64,000 nucleotides of DNA from PNMQ01 sp964478775 (GCA_964478775.1 CAYZJC010000001.1:62001-126000), one strand, 5' to 3'. Numbered from the stretch's first letter, positions 44,346-54,749 are shown. Program-made: numbers and translations. The notes: generated by a model from the letters alone, not told the origin.

Positions 44346-45389
44346 TTAACTTAACTTTGTCATATGTTGTGCAACATCAAGCATACGATTAGAAAATCCC
44401 CATTCATTGTCATACCAAGACAGAACACGTACAAAACGAGAATCAATGACCTGGGTCTGGGCACAATCAAAAACAGAACTTCTCGCATCTCCATTAAAAT
44501 CACAAGAAACTAAAGGTTCAATATTGACGCCTAAAATATCCTTAAGACCGCCCTCTTCAACAGGCACTTGTGACATTTGCATCACAGCGTCATTTACTTC
44601 AGCAATAGTTGTGCTATGGTGTGTTCTAAACTTAAAATCGACAACCGAGACATTAGGCGTTGGCACACGAATTGAGGTACCATCCAGTTTTCCTTTTAAT
44701 TCAGGCAAGACAAGACCCACAGCTTTTGCAGCACCAGTGGTGCTAGGAATCATAGAAAGAGCAGCTGCACGTGCACGCATCATATCACTATGCAATGTAT
44801 CAACTAAGCGCTGGTCACCGGTGTAGGAATGAATCGTCGTCATAAACCCATGTTCAATGCCCACAGTTTTATGCAAAGCGAAAGCAAGCGGGGCAAGACA
44901 GTTGGTTGTGCAAGACGCATTTGAAACAATAAAATGGTCTTTGTTAAGCTGGGTGTGATTTACCCCATAAACAACAGTCAGGTCAGCACCTTCTGCAGGG
45001 GCAGAAACCAACACACGTTTTGAACCAGCTTCTAAATGCAAGGCTGCATCAACACGCTTTGTAAAACGCCCAGAGCATTCAAACACAATATCAATTCCCA
45101 TGTTGTCCCATGGCAATTTAAGAGGGTCAGGAACAGCGATCACAGCCATATCCCCTGCCCCAACATTCATCATGTTTTCACCAATTTCAAGTGTGCCGCG
45201 ATACGTTCCATGAACAGAATCATATTTAAATAAATGCGCATTACTTTTAAGTGACCCTAAATCATTAATAGCAATAATTTCAAAGTCAAAAGTTTCGCCC
45301 ATTGCAATACGTTCCGCATACGCGCGAAGCACCATCCTGCCGATTCTACCAAAGCCGTTAATCGCTATTCTTTTTTTTGACTGGCTCAT
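44346..45389 (-). CDS. gapA: Glyceraldehyde-3-phosphate dehydrogenase
   Basis: Oxidises glyceraldehyde-3-phosphate with NAD. Rossmann 'INGFGRIGRMVLRAY', the active site 'SNASCTTNCLAPLAFAL' with catalytic Cys, and 'SWYDNEWGFSNRM' at the end are intact. The 347 residues are full length. Order tkt-gapA-pabA on one strand with 14-20 base gaps suggests an operon of central carbon genes. Confidence 0.96.
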   Translation of the reverse strand: MSQSKKRIAINGFGRIGRMVLRAYAERIAMGETFDFEIIAINDLGSLKSNAHLFKYDSVHGTYRGTLEIGENMMNVGAGDMAVIAVPDPLKLPWDNMGIDIVFECSGRFTKRVDAALHLEAGSKRVLVSAPAEGADLTVVYGVNHTQLNKDHFIVSNASCTTNCLAPLAFALHKTVGIEHGFMTTIHSYTGDQRLVDTLHSDMMRARAAALSMIPSTTGAAKAVGLVLPELKGKLDGTSIRVPTPNVSVVDFKFRTHHSTTIAEVNDAVMQMSQVPVEEGGLKDILGVNIEPLVSCDFNGDARSSVFDCAQTQVIDSRFVRVLSWYDNEWGFSNRMLDVAQHMTKLS

Positions 45390-45408
45390 TTTTTCCTCTT
45401 TTCTTAAC

Positions 45409-47460
45409 TTAATTCTTTTTGTTTTCTGATATTAATCGTTTGACTTCTTCACATATACGCCCAACATGAATATTAAAGTGTTGATACACATCTTGTGCTG
45501 GCCCGCTCTCTCCAAAAGAAGACATTCCAATAAATTGGTTACCAGGTAATGCTGTAATAAATTCAAAACTTTGCTCAACGCCAGCTTCAATCACAACAAT
45601 GGGCAAGTCTGCTAACACAAAATCTTTATAAATTTTAGCCTGTTCTTTAAATAAGTCAACGCATGGCATTGACACAACCCTTACATGAATCCCTTGTTCC
45701 ATTAAAATATCCTTGGTTTCCATCGCTAGGGAAACTTCAGAACCTGTTGCAACAAGCGTAGCGACAGCACTATTTCCAGTTTCTGGCTGATACAATACAT
45801 AGCCGCCTTTATCCACTAACAGCTCATCTGCTTTATGGCTTAATGTTGGTAGGTTTTGACGCGACAAAGCTAGCACACTGGGGCTATTGGTTAAGGATAA
45901 TGCCATTTTCCAACATTCCAGTGTTTCTAATGCGTCGCACGGGCGAAAGACGTAGACATTAGGAATCGCTCTTAAGGCAGATAAGTGTTCCACAGGCTGG
46001 TGCGTTGGACCGTCTTCCCCAAGACCAATCGAATCGTGGGTGAAGACATAAACAACCCTTTGCTTCATTAAAGCAGATAAACGTAAAGCAGGTCGTAGAT
46101 AGTCACTAAAAACTAAGAATGTGCCACCATAGGGAATGAACCCACCATAAAGACTAAGCCCGTTCAACATGGCTGCCATGGCATGTTCACGAATACCAAA
46201 ATGAATGTATGACCCTGCAAATTGCTGCGCTTGAATCGCTTGCTGCCCTTTTCCTTTTGTATTATTGGAAGGGGTAAGATCAGCTGACCCACCAACCACC
46301 CAAGCAGACGCTTTTGTCAAAACATCTAGCACATCTTGTGACGCGATGCGGGTCGCCTTTATCGGTTGACTGTCTACGATGGATTGCTTAAGGTCCTTAA
46401 GCAAAGTGGGTACATCAAGCGTTAAAGACTTTGCTTGTAAAATATCTTTAGCTTCACGAGAACAGTTATTAATCTGCGATTGCCATTGTTGATAAGCTTC
46501 TTGTGAACGATTCGCACACCTTTTCCAAAACGCTAAAATATCATCAGGGACTTCAAAAGGTTTTTCTGACCAGTCAAAGGCTTTACGAACTTCGTTAAGT
46601 TCTGTCTGCCCTAATGGGCTACCATGACAACTTGACGTTCCAGCTTTTGTTGGTGCGCCAAAACCTATGACCGTTTTACACCTTAAAATAACCGGTTTTG
46701 TTTGTTTTTTTGTTTGTTCAAAGGCTGATCTTATCGACTCAAAATTGTGTCCCTCAACATCTAACACATCAAATTGACAGGCCTTGAAGCGATTGGTGAT
46801 ATCATCAGAAATCGCAAGGTCTGTTTTCCCATCAATTGTAATGCCATTATCATCAAAAATAACAACAAGATTCGAAAGCTGTAAGTGGCCTGCAAGGGAA
46901 ATGGCTTCTTGGCTAATGCCTTCCATCAAGTCCCCATCACTTACGAGAACGTAAATTTTATGGTCACACAATTTTGGGCTAAGCCCCATTTCCAAGAGCC
47001 TTTGTTGCTTCATTTTTTGTGCAATAGCCATACCGACAGCCATCGCCATTCCTTGACCAAGCGGGCCTGTAGTCGCTTCAACCCCTGGAGTTAATCCATG
47101 TTCTGGGTGCCCTGGCGTCAAACTGCCAACACACCTAAATTTTTTGAGCTCTTCAAGCGTAACACTGGGGTAGCCACACACATAGAGTAAGCTATAGAGT
47201 AATGCTGAACCATGCCCTGCCGACAACACAAAGCGGTCACGATTTCCCCACAAAGGGTCTTGCGGGGCATACGTTAAAAATTCTTGAAATAAAACCGTGG
47301 CAACATCAGCCATACCCATTGGCAAACCAGGGTGACCCGACTTTGCTTTTTCAACACTTTCAACGCTCAACATTCTCAAAGCATGCGCACAACGTTGTTG
47401 CAGCAAAGTATTCTCCACTATCTCAGACATAGACTCACTTTTATTAAAATCACTTAACAT
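45409..47460 (-). CDS. tkt: Transketolase
   Basis: A thiamine-diphosphate enzyme of the non-oxidative pentose phosphate pathway. 'SGHPGLPMGMADVA', 'LSAGHGSALLYSLLY', the ThDP motif 'VLVSDGDLMEGISQEA', 'GFGAPTKAGTSSCHGSPLG' and 'THDSIGLGEDGPTHQPVEH' are all conserved. 683 residues. An ATG ten codons downstream (47430, MSEIVENTLL) is also a plausible start. It heads the tkt-gapA-pabA run. Confidence 0.95.
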   Translation of the reverse strand: MLSDFNKSESMSEIVENTLLQQRCAHALRMLSVESVEKAKSGHPGLPMGMADVATVLFQEFLTYAPQDPLWGNRDRFVLSAGHGSALLYSLLYVCGYPSVTLEELKKFRCVGSLTPGHPEHGLTPGVEATTGPLGQGMAMAVGMAIAQKMKQQRLLEMGLSPKLCDHKIYVLVSDGDLMEGISQEAISLAGHLQLSNLVVIFDDNGITIDGKTDLAISDDITNRFKACQFDVLDVEGHNFESIRSAFEQTKKQTKPVILRCKTVIGFGAPTKAGTSSCHGSPLGQTELNEVRKAFDWSEKPFEVPDDILAFWKRCANRSQEAYQQWQSQINNCSREAKDILQAKSLTLDVPTLLKDLKQSIVDSQPIKATRIASQDVLDVLTKASAWVVGGSADLTPSNNTKGKGQQAIQAQQFAGSYIHFGIREHAMAAMLNGLSLYGGFIPYGGTFLVFSDYLRPALRLSALMKQRVVYVFTHDSIGLGEDGPTHQPVEHLSALRAIPNVYVFRPCDALETLECWKMALSLTNSPSVLALSRQNLPTLSHKADELLVDKGGYVLYQPETGNSAVATLVATGSEVSLAMETKDILMEQGIHVRVVSMPCVDLFKEQAKIYKDFVLADLPIVVIEAGVEQSFEFITALPGNQFIGMSSFGESGPAQDVYQHFNIHVGRICEEVKRLISENKKN

Positions 47461-47525
47461 AACTGTTTAATTATAGCCTCAAACCTCAGCAAATGTGTAG
47501 CTTTTTTGCCCACCTCAATTGCAAT

Positions 47526-47768
47526 TCACTGTTGAGTTGGTGTTTTGATGCGAATGGGGATCACTAACAAGTAGTGATTATATAAAAGATAATTTTGCCA
47601 CAAGAGCAACACAACATGACTAAACAAAGTTGTACTAAGAGCAATTATCGCACTTGCCCATATAGAAATATCGCGACCTTCACACCAAGCAATGATACCA
47701 AACCAAATAGCCGTTAACATGACATAGACCAACCCTAACATACAGTGGTGATGTAATTTACGTTTCAT
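47526..47768 (-). CDS. Small two-helix membrane protein
   Basis: 80 residues, unrecognised. Two hydrophobic helices ('MLGLVYVMLTAIWFGIIAW' and 'IWASAIIALSTTLFSHVVLLLW' in part) are joined by a short charged turn. GGAG lies nine bases before the ATG. It is a single gene between tkt and pabB. The layout hints at a small integral membrane protein; no function is suggested. Confidence 0.5.
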   Translation of the reverse strand: MKRKLHHHCMLGLVYVMLTAIWFGIIAWCEGRDISIWASAIIALSTTLFSHVVLLLWQNYLLYNHYLLVIPIRIKTPTQQ

Positions 47769-48010
47769 AAGACAAATCTCCGTTTCTCTTTTTATTTAGC
47801 CACTTAGCACTCAAGCAAAATTGCCAGGCTATCTCGCTTAAAAATCACTGTAGCACGCACATTCTTAACAAATGATTACCAACGCAAAGGCATGCAAAAT
47901 GACATACGAAAAGATCGCAGTTTCACCACCAACTGAATTAAAGACTAGTATTGTTTGCTCTTTTTCCTTATCCTAGCTTAAAGGCTTGAACCGATAGCTG
48001 AAGTCAATTG

Positions 48011-48030
48011 ATTAATTGACAAGCTATATA
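48011..48030 (+). repeat. Possible tail remnant of the intergenic element
   Basis: GACAAGCTATA at 48018-48028 repeats the 3' tail of the element at 5581-5682. It follows a GTCAATTGATTAATTGAC near-palindrome directly upstream of pabB. It is short, so chance is not excluded. Confidence 0.3.
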
Positions 48031-48043
48031 GTGAGGATGTTTT

Positions 48044-49522
48044 ATGAACGCGACTTATTGTGCAATCCCGTATCTTTCACCCATTAACGTGTTAAGATAT
48101 TTAAAAACGCAAGGCATCAAAGACGTCTTGTTTTTAGACTCTAACCCAGCCATAAGCTATAACAATTATTCAACAAGTCGCTATAGCTATTTGTGTATTA
48201 ACCCCACATCCGTTATTCAATATAGCTTAAAAGAGAATCAAACCTACATAGACGGTGTAGGCTGCCATGAAAAGCCATTTGATGTTTTGCAACAACAACT
48301 CAGGTTGGCGCCAAAACTCACACCCGTTGATAACCTTCCCCCTTTTCAATGTGGGTTTGCTGGTTTTTTTGGTTTTGAACTCTTACACACACTAGAAGAC
48401 ATTTCTTATTATTCAGACACTGCCGAAAAAACAATAGGCACCCCACAAGCGTGCTTTGAAGATATGCGCATTGGTTTCTTCGATTGCATTTTAGCTTTCG
48501 ACCACGACTTAAAAGAAGCATGGCTCATCACACTAGATGAGGTATTGAAACAAAACAAAGCACAAACCATCCTCGATGTCTTAAAAAACATTCCAGATGC
48601 AACGCAGTTATCAAAAATTGGCGGCGCAATAGAGCCGCCTCTCGCGCATCTCAAGTGTGATATCACCCCAGATGAACATAAAAATGCCGTCAAAAAAGTA
48701 ATTGACTATATTTTCGCCGGTGATATTTTCCAAGCTAATATGACACGAAGGCTTTATGGCATTACCGATAAAGACATTGAAAGCCTTGATATGTACGAAC
48801 GCTTAAGGTCAATCAACCCGGCTCCCTTTTCCGCATTTTGGGCCTTTGAAACTTCCTTTGCAAATGAAGGTCAAGCAAACACCGTTGCAATTTTATCAAG
48901 TTCCCCTGAACGCTTTATTTCACTAGATACAAACAATCGTATTGAAACACGCCCCATCAAAGGCACAAGAAAACGCTTTATTGAAGACACAGCCTACGAC
49001 CAAGAGGTGCAAAACGAATTGGCAAACAGCCTAAAGGATAGGGCTGAGAACTTAATGATTGTTGACTTAATGCGCAATGATTTATCGCGCGTCAGCAAAC
49101 CTTTTTCCGTTAAAACACCCCATGTTTGTGCCATTGAAACGTATGAAACCGTTCATCATTTAGTTTCCACCATTGAAGGCCAACTAGAAGGTGATTATGA
49201 CGCCATCAATGTTCTAAAAGCAACGTTCCCAGGAGGCTCAATCACTGGTGCACCTAAGGTTCGAGCCATGGAAATTATATCTGAACTCGAGCGTTCTAAA
49301 AGAGGCCCCTATTGCGGCAGCATGGGCTATATTTCCCTCACAGGTGCTATGGATACGAGCATCATGATTAGAACTATCGTCCAACAAGGGCGGCTCTTTC
49401 AGTTCAACGTAGGGGGTGGCATTGTTGCAGACTCTATTCCACATGACGAATATGAAGAGACCATCACAAAAGCAAGAGCCTTGTCTATCGCCCTTACGGG
49501 TAAAGAGTTTGCTGAAATTTAA
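48044..49522 (+). CDS. pabB: Aminodeoxychorismate synthase component I
   Basis: Converts chorismate with ammonia to aminodeoxychorismate for folate. The chorismate-binding domain contains 'YIFAGDIFQANMTRR', 'RPIKGTRKRF' with the lysine typical of PabB, 'DLMRNDLSRV', and 'FPGGSITGAPKVRAMEI'. The PIKGT and PGGS forms separate it from TrpE. 492 residues, full length, with a GTGAGGA ribosome site. It is 3.7 kb from pabA on the other strand. Confidence 0.9.
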   Translation: MNATYCAIPYLSPINVLRYLKTQGIKDVLFLDSNPAISYNNYSTSRYSYLCINPTSVIQYSLKENQTYIDGVGCHEKPFDVLQQQLRLAPKLTPVDNLPPFQCGFAGFFGFELLHTLEDISYYSDTAEKTIGTPQACFEDMRIGFFDCILAFDHDLKEAWLITLDEVLKQNKAQTILDVLKNIPDATQLSKIGGAIEPPLAHLKCDITPDEHKNAVKKVIDYIFAGDIFQANMTRRLYGITDKDIESLDMYERLRSINPAPFSAFWAFETSFANEGQANTVAILSSSPERFISLDTNNRIETRPIKGTRKRFIEDTAYDQEVQNELANSLKDRAENLMIVDLMRNDLSRVSKPFSVKTPHVCAIETYETVHHLVSTIEGQLEGDYDAINVLKATFPGGSITGAPKVRAMEIISELERSKRGPYCGSMGYISLTGAMDTSIMIRTIVQQGRLFQFNVGGGIVADSIPHDEYEETITKARALSIALTGKEFAEI

Positions 49523-49676
49523 TCATTCTCACCATCACATTTGAGATGGCGTAGCTTATAAAAAAACACACTATATTAACCTTAGTTTAGGAAATATTAA
49601 CCACATTCAATTTATAATTAAAGCGAACGACTTTAATTAATGGCGTAAAATGTGGAATGATAGCTAAGGTTTTTCT

Positions 49677-52600
49677 ATGGGAATATGTGTAATAGACAAT
49701 CTATTTCCAATCATCAAATCATTAATGGGCTTACACAAAAAGCGCAAACCATGCCTCTTTGCCATTTTCACCATTTTATTTACAACACTCTACCTAAGCC
49801 CACAATTAGCGAATGCAGGACATTACCAACATACCCCCCAACAACTGCAGCATATCCCTGGCACCAGAACCAAAGATAATTCCAAGACTATTGCCTGTGA
49901 GCCTTGCAAAAAACTACAAGAGAAAATTAAGGAGGCAATTGTTGAACAAAAGAAACAAGAACAGTTGCCTCAATGTAATTCTTGTCAAACTCTGCAACAA
50001 CAAGTCCGTGAAGCTGTAATAGTTCAACAACCTGTTGCATGCGATACGGGTCAACAACAGCAAGAACAAGTCCATAAGGTGGTAATAGCAAAAGAACTTA
50101 TTGAATGCGATAAATGTAAAACTCTGCAAGAACAAGTCCTTAGGGCTGTCGAAGAAGCAAAACATGAACCAATCTCCCTATGCGATACGTGTCAACAGCT
50201 GCAACAACAAGTCCACGAAGCTGTAATAGCACAAGAACTTATTGAATGTGATACGTGTAAATCCCTGCAACATCAAATCAAAAAAGCTCTTGAAGAAGAA
50301 AAACATGAACCAATCCCCCTATGCGATACGTGTCAACAGCTGCAACAACAAGTCCGTGAAGCTGTAATAGTACCACAACCTGTTGCATGCGATACATGTA
50401 AAACTCTTCAAGAACAAGTCCATAAGGTGGTAATAGCAAAAGAACTTATTGAATGTGATACGTGTAAATCCCTGCAAGAACAAGTCCATAGGGCTGTTGA
50501 AGAAAATAAAAAAACAACTGAAAATACAACTATGTTAATGCCTAGCGCCACACCAAGTATGATTCCATCAGACAGCTACAACAGTTCTCCATTACCGACC
50601 CCTTCTCCTTCTTGTATGCCAACACCTGACATTATGCCTACAAAGCCTATAGAGAGTTGCAAAACTAAAAACTGTAAAAACCTTCAGGAACAAATCCATT
50701 CTTCTGTTACGCAGCCAAGCCAGATTACACCTTATCTACCCACTCCATCACCTCAACCAAGCTATGACCCAACTCCTAACCCTACAATACAGCCTTCAGC
50801 AAGCCCATCTGAGAATCCTTCATATACCCCGACTGTTCAACCAGGACAGTCGGGTTCATCAAACACAGCAGATGTGTCTCAAGAGTCTATTGTAAGTACA
50901 TCTACGTTAGCTCACACTCCATCACCTCAACCAAGCTATGACCCAACTCCTAAACCTACAATACAGCCTTCAGCAAGCCCATCTGAGAATCCTTCATATA
51001 CCCCAACTATTACGAATTCTTTAGCTGCAACCTCTTCATCAGCCCCAACTAATGTCTTACCATCAGATCATTCATCTGATCAGGTGGACGACCAGCGCAT
51101 TACTCCTATCCCATCTACAATAGCCCCTCAGTATGAAAAAGTTGACCAAACTGACGCAACACAGATGACACATCCCGATGTTGATACCATACAAGATAAC
51201 AACATAAAGATTGCGCAAGACAAGCCAGTTCCAGGAAAGTTCAAGGCAAAAAGACTCAGAAGATTTGAAAGAAAACTTAAAGCAACAGGAAATTGGCCAG
51301 TTCGCAAAGATACCACCTCTCAAACAGATACGCCAACAGATACGTCTACAGATCCACTCGTAGAACCTAGTTCAAGCTCTCCAATAGATCAAACACAACA
51401 GACAGGTGTAGATTTAACAAGTGATTCCTCAACTCCAGACGATAAACAAGACACAACACCTACACACACACCGGCTTCTGCTCCTACAACACTTGCAACT
51501 AGTAGCACTACCATAATAAACCCCATAGCACAAAACAATATATCACCTCAACACTCGCCGCCGCCCTCTATAGCGACACCACCACCTCATATACCAGCAA
51601 ACTATGTTACCCCTCCATCTGTTGCCCAACCTCAATACGTTCCTCAACCTGCCCCAACACCACAGCCAACTCAGCAGCCAAACACGTGGAAAAAAGTTGA
51701 AAACTCAACAAAGAAGGTCGTGAAAACAGGTGAAGGAATCGCTAAAGTGGAGAGTAGTGTCAGTAAAATTTATAACCATTTTAAAGGTGACACACCCAAA
51801 CCGAACGCCTCGGCAGATGTAAATGCTGCCCCTGCCTACATACCACATGCCTATGGGTATCAGTCTATTGCGTCCAATTCATCCATTGCTCCCCCAACTG
51901 CTTCACAAATGCATACCCCTTCCTTTTCAAAGCAGGCGGCAACATTGTATGCACCGCCTCCTGCAAATCCTCAAAATCATTATACTGCACCAACGTATCA
52001 GCCATCCCCTCTGCAAAACCATGCAATAGTGAACCAAAGCTATAGCCCAACTTACCAACCAACAACGCCACCACACGACTACACGACAAGCAATCCTTCT
52101 GTTGACTCAGCGCCCCCCGAACCCTCAAGTCAATTGTTAGATTTAAATAATACAGACACTAATGATGCTCAACGATTACAGCAAGCTGATAGTTCGACGC
52201 TTTCTGCGCAAGAAAAGCTAAACCAGGCCAATGCAGCCTTCAACCCCCATCAGCATAATCAGGACCTCGTCATCATCAATCCGCTTGCGCAATTATTTAC
52301 CGGGAACCAACCTGCAGTACCTGCTCAATATAATCCTTCACAATCTGATGCGCAAAATGGCAACGTGTATCAAAGCGCTTCCATGCCTGCCCAGCAATAC
52401 GGTCAACAATATGAGCCTTCTCAAAACGTACACCAAAGCAGTAACTTTACGTCTGGCACTGCTGGAACCCAATCTCAAGGGCCACACCAAGGGGTATATC
52501 AAGATAACGTTACGCCCAATGACCCCACCTCTGCATCGCAATATGCATCACAAGGGGCCTATCACTCTTTTAATGATTCTTCCCAAAACGCTGCTATAAA

Positions 52601-54086
52601 GCCTTTTCAAAGTATCCCTACACCTGTAGACACCAATCAAAATGATAATCAAGTGACGCCGTACCAAAATTCAAATTTAAGTGATAGCAGCTTTTCAAGT
52701 GGTGCCAGCCCTTCAACTGACATTCTACATCAACAAAGTTTTAGCCCCCCTAATGATCAACTCATACAGCAAAATGATACCCCCCCAATTGTAAACAACG
52801 ATGCGCAACACCCTTTGCCTTCAGACATGCAAAATCCATTGTCTACAAACAATTATTCCACTTCACCTGATGATACGATGATACCGGCTCAACATAATAA
52901 TGACTCTCAACACAGTTTTAATCCTCCTAATACTTTACCATCACAACAAGATCTCCCTCAAAATACCCAATCCATTTTCACTCCTCCTGATAATTCTTCA
53001 AGTGTAATCAGCATACCTCATCCATCCAATGATCAAGTGCACTTAAATCCTAACATCCCAAACAACAACCAAGTGATCCCCACCGATACAATAGCACCAT
53101 CAGATGCAACATCGCCCCCAGTGATTCTTAATCAAGATCCACTCAAGGACTCACAAGGCACAAACTCTGCAGTAGCCGCAGTAATGCTAAATCAAAGCCC
53201 ACATAATGTACAGCAAGGCACGACTGACCCCATCGCGCCCACCATGCCTCAAGGCACCCACACACCAAATCAAATGTTTACGCAAAATAGTCCTACCCCC
53301 CAAGTTCCCTCACAACTGTTATCAAGTCCAACACAAGACAACCCATCTATCCTCACACCTTCTGATAGTCCGTCAAGTGTAATAAGTCCCACACCTGACA
53401 TCCCACACAACAACCAAGTGCTATTAAATGACAATCCACAAAACAATAACCAAGTGATCCCCACCGATACAACGACACCCCCAGATGTAACATCATCTCA
53501 AGTGATTACTCAAAATAATTCTGATCCGCAAATTGTCGCAAATGATGCAAGTCTATCATCTGCTGCACCTACAGCTTTAGCTTCTAACCCAAGCCAACTT
53601 TTACAGCCAACAGATAGTCATTCAATTCCTGCAACACCCTCAAAAAGCACCTTCTTTACAAATGCACAAAGCAACCCTACTAACCCAACACAGCAACTCA
53701 ATACAAACGATACCCTCCAACAACAAGGTCCGCTTTCAGATATAACGACCTATCAATTAAATGCACAGCCCGTTGCCCCCTTACTTCTTTCTGACCCACA
53801 ACACTCACTAAATGGGGCTTCATCCCACACTTCACCTCAAGCGCAGGTGTTAGCTCCCATCCATACTGAAAATACTGCAAATAACACTCAAAACCAAACC
53901 GTAGCACCGCAAGTCACAGCAAATAATGACATTAATCTTCACGCCAACAATTCTTACGATGCGATTAATGCTGCCCAAGAACGACGCCTCAGACCAAGAG
54001 GAAAGAAAGATATTGCAGATCAAGTTGGCGGGTGGGCCATGTTCATGGAAGCCTTACAAAGACTCGCACTCAGTATTGGACTTTAA
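49677..54086 (+). CDS. Giant secreted CxxC-repeat and Pro/Gln-rich protein
   Basis: 1469 residues; no family recognised. A signal peptide ends about residue 47 ('LYLSPQLANA'). Residues 74-285 hold nine tandem units of 22-26 residues, pattern C-x-x-C-x-x-L-Q-x-Q-V-x-x-A-V. The second Cys is lost in unit 3, and a tenth degenerate unit lies near 330. Two near-identical 31-residue Pro/Ser/Thr blocks follow (355-386, 413-444). A Lys/Arg patch lies at about 520, then some 900 residues of Gln/Asn/Pro/Ser/Thr-rich low complexity. It ends in a conserved-looking charged/helical end 'RRLRPRGKKDIADQVGGWA'. AAGG seven bases before 49677 supports the start. Probably cell-surface or exported. Confidence 0.8.
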   Translation: MGICVIDNLFPIIKSLMGLHKKRKPCLFAIFTILFTTLYLSPQLANAGHYQHTPQQLQHIPGTRTKDNSKTIACEPCKKLQEKIKEAIVEQKKQEQLPQCNSCQTLQQQVREAVIVQQPVACDTGQQQQEQVHKVVIAKELIECDKCKTLQEQVLRAVEEAKHEPISLCDTCQQLQQQVHEAVIAQELIECDTCKSLQHQIKKALEEEKHEPIPLCDTCQQLQQQVREAVIVPQPVACDTCKTLQEQVHKVVIAKELIECDTCKSLQEQVHRAVEENKKTTENTTMLMPSATPSMIPSDSYNSSPLPTPSPSCMPTPDIMPTKPIESCKTKNCKNLQEQIHSSVTQPSQITPYLPTPSPQPSYDPTPNPTIQPSASPSENPSYTPTVQPGQSGSSNTADVSQESIVSTSTLAHTPSPQPSYDPTPKPTIQPSASPSENPSYTPTITNSLAATSSSAPTNVLPSDHSSDQVDDQRITPIPSTIAPQYEKVDQTDATQMTHPDVDTIQDNNIKIAQDKPVPGKFKAKRLRRFERKLKATGNWPVRKDTTSQTDTPTDTSTDPLVEPSSSSPIDQTQQTGVDLTSDSSTPDDKQDTTPTHTPASAPTTLATSSTTIINPIAQNNISPQHSPPPSIATPPPHIPANYVTPPSVAQPQYVPQPAPTPQPTQQPNTWKKVENSTKKVVKTGEGIAKVESSVSKIYNHFKGDTPKPNASADVNAAPAYIPHAYGYQSIASNSSIAPPTASQMHTPSFSKQAATLYAPPPANPQNHYTAPTYQPSPLQNHAIVNQSYSPTYQPTTPPHDYTTSNPSVDSAPPEPSSQLLDLNNTDTNDAQRLQQADSSTLSAQEKLNQANAAFNPHQHNQDLVIINPLAQLFTGNQPAVPAQYNPSQSDAQNGNVYQSASMPAQQYGQQYEPSQNVHQSSNFTSGTAGTQSQGPHQGVYQDNVTPNDPTSASQYASQGAYHSFNDSSQNAAIKPFQSIPTPVDTNQNDNQVTPYQNSNLSDSSFSSGASPSTDILHQQSFSPPNDQLIQQNDTPPIVNNDAQHPLPSDMQNPLSTNNYSTSPDDTMIPAQHNNDSQHSFNPPNTLPSQQDLPQNTQSIFTPPDNSSSVISIPHPSNDQVHLNPNIPNNNQVIPTDTIAPSDATSPPVILNQDPLKDSQGTNSAVAAVMLNQSPHNVQQGTTDPIAPTMPQGTHTPNQMFTQNSPTPQVPSQLLSSPTQDNPSILTPSDSPSSVISPTPDIPHNNQVLLNDNPQNNNQVIPTDTTTPPDVTSSQVITQNNSDPQIVANDASLSSAAPTALASNPSQLLQPTDSHSIPATPSKSTFFTNAQSNPTNPTQQLNTNDTLQQQGPLSDITTYQLNAQPVAPLLLSDPQHSLNGASSHTSPQAQVLAPIHTENTANNTQNQTVAPQVTANNDINLHANNSYDAINAAQERRLRPRGKKDIADQVGGWAMFMEALQRLALSIGL
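50741..50834 (+). repeat. 94-base direct repeat, copy 1
   Basis: Near-identical to 50915-51008, in frame, encoding the 'PSPQPSYDPTPNPT' block. It shows recent internal duplication in the large secreted protein. Confidence 0.9.
50915..51008 (+). repeat. 94-base direct repeat, copy 2
   Basis: Copy of 50741-50834 with only a few changes ('PTPKPT' for 'PTPNPT'). Confidence 0.9.
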
Positions 54087-54178
54087 AAAAAATTGTCACT
54101 AATGAAGATTTAATAGATTATTAAGTGAAAATGTATCAAAATATGAAGAACAGGATTACACCTGAAAGGATAGAAAAC

Positions 54179-54715
54179 ATGGTTAAAATAATTTCCCCAC
54201 AAGAAACACTAAAGCTATTGCAAGCGGGTGCCATTCATCTGATTGATGTAAGAGACATCGTTGAATATGAAGTCAATAGAATTGAAGGGGCAACCTTAAT
54301 CCCCTTATCTGAATTGTCTGCTGACAAACTACCACAAGACGGCCTACCGATTGTTTTTCATTGCCGCTCAGGCATGCGAAGCCAAGTTGCTTGTCAACGT
54401 GTGTTAGATGACAATGAAGACCTTGATGTTTCCAGCATGGAAGGTGGCATTATTGCTTTTGAAAAAATGATTAAAAGCGCAAACACTTCAGACAATAGCA
54501 ACAATAAAAAAAATTCTTGCGCCATGCTACCTATTGAACAACAAACCTTTATCATGATTGGTGTATTGATTATAGTCAGTAGTCTTGCTGGCTTTTTCTT
54601 GAACCCTAATTGGCTAATGGTCAGCTTATTTATTGGGTCTGGTATGGTATTTGCGGGCCTTACTGGCAGTTGCAAACTTTCAATGCTGATTCAAAAAATG
54701 CCTTGGAATCGCTAA
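54179..54715 (+). CDS. Rhodanese domain with C-terminal membrane helices
   Basis: A sulfurtransferase fused to a DUF2892-like membrane part. The rhodanese domain (residues 1-95) has 'LIDVRDIVEYE' and the active loop 'VFHCRSGMRSQ' with the persulfide Cys. A linker and two helices ('FIMIGVLIIVSSLAGFFL', 'WLMVSLFIGSGMVFAGLTG') follow, ending in the usual 'GSCKLSMLIQKMPWN'. GAAAGGA eight bases before 54179 fixes the start; earlier GTG/ATG codons have none. First of a three-gene sulfur unit. Confidence 0.88.
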   Translation: MVKIISPQETLKLLQAGAIHLIDVRDIVEYEVNRIEGATLIPLSELSADKLPQDGLPIVFHCRSGMRSQVACQRVLDDNEDLDVSSMEGGIIAFEKMIKSANTSDNSNNKKNSCAMLPIEQQTFIMIGVLIIVSSLAGFFLNPNWLMVSLFIGSGMVFAGLTGSCKLSMLIQKMPWNR

Positions 54716-54749
54716 ATTTATTGCTGTCCCCTGTTGTGAGTAGAAATTT

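Noticed and set aside
43756..49522. Tryptophan biosynthesis (trpG/trpE)
   Set aside because: The component I gene has the PIKGT and PGGSITGAPK forms of PabB, and no other trp genes are present; folate synthesis is the better reading.
49891..50530. CRISPR-like repeat array
   Set aside because: The periodic repeats are in frame inside one coding sequence and have no unique spacers. They encode the CxxC units.
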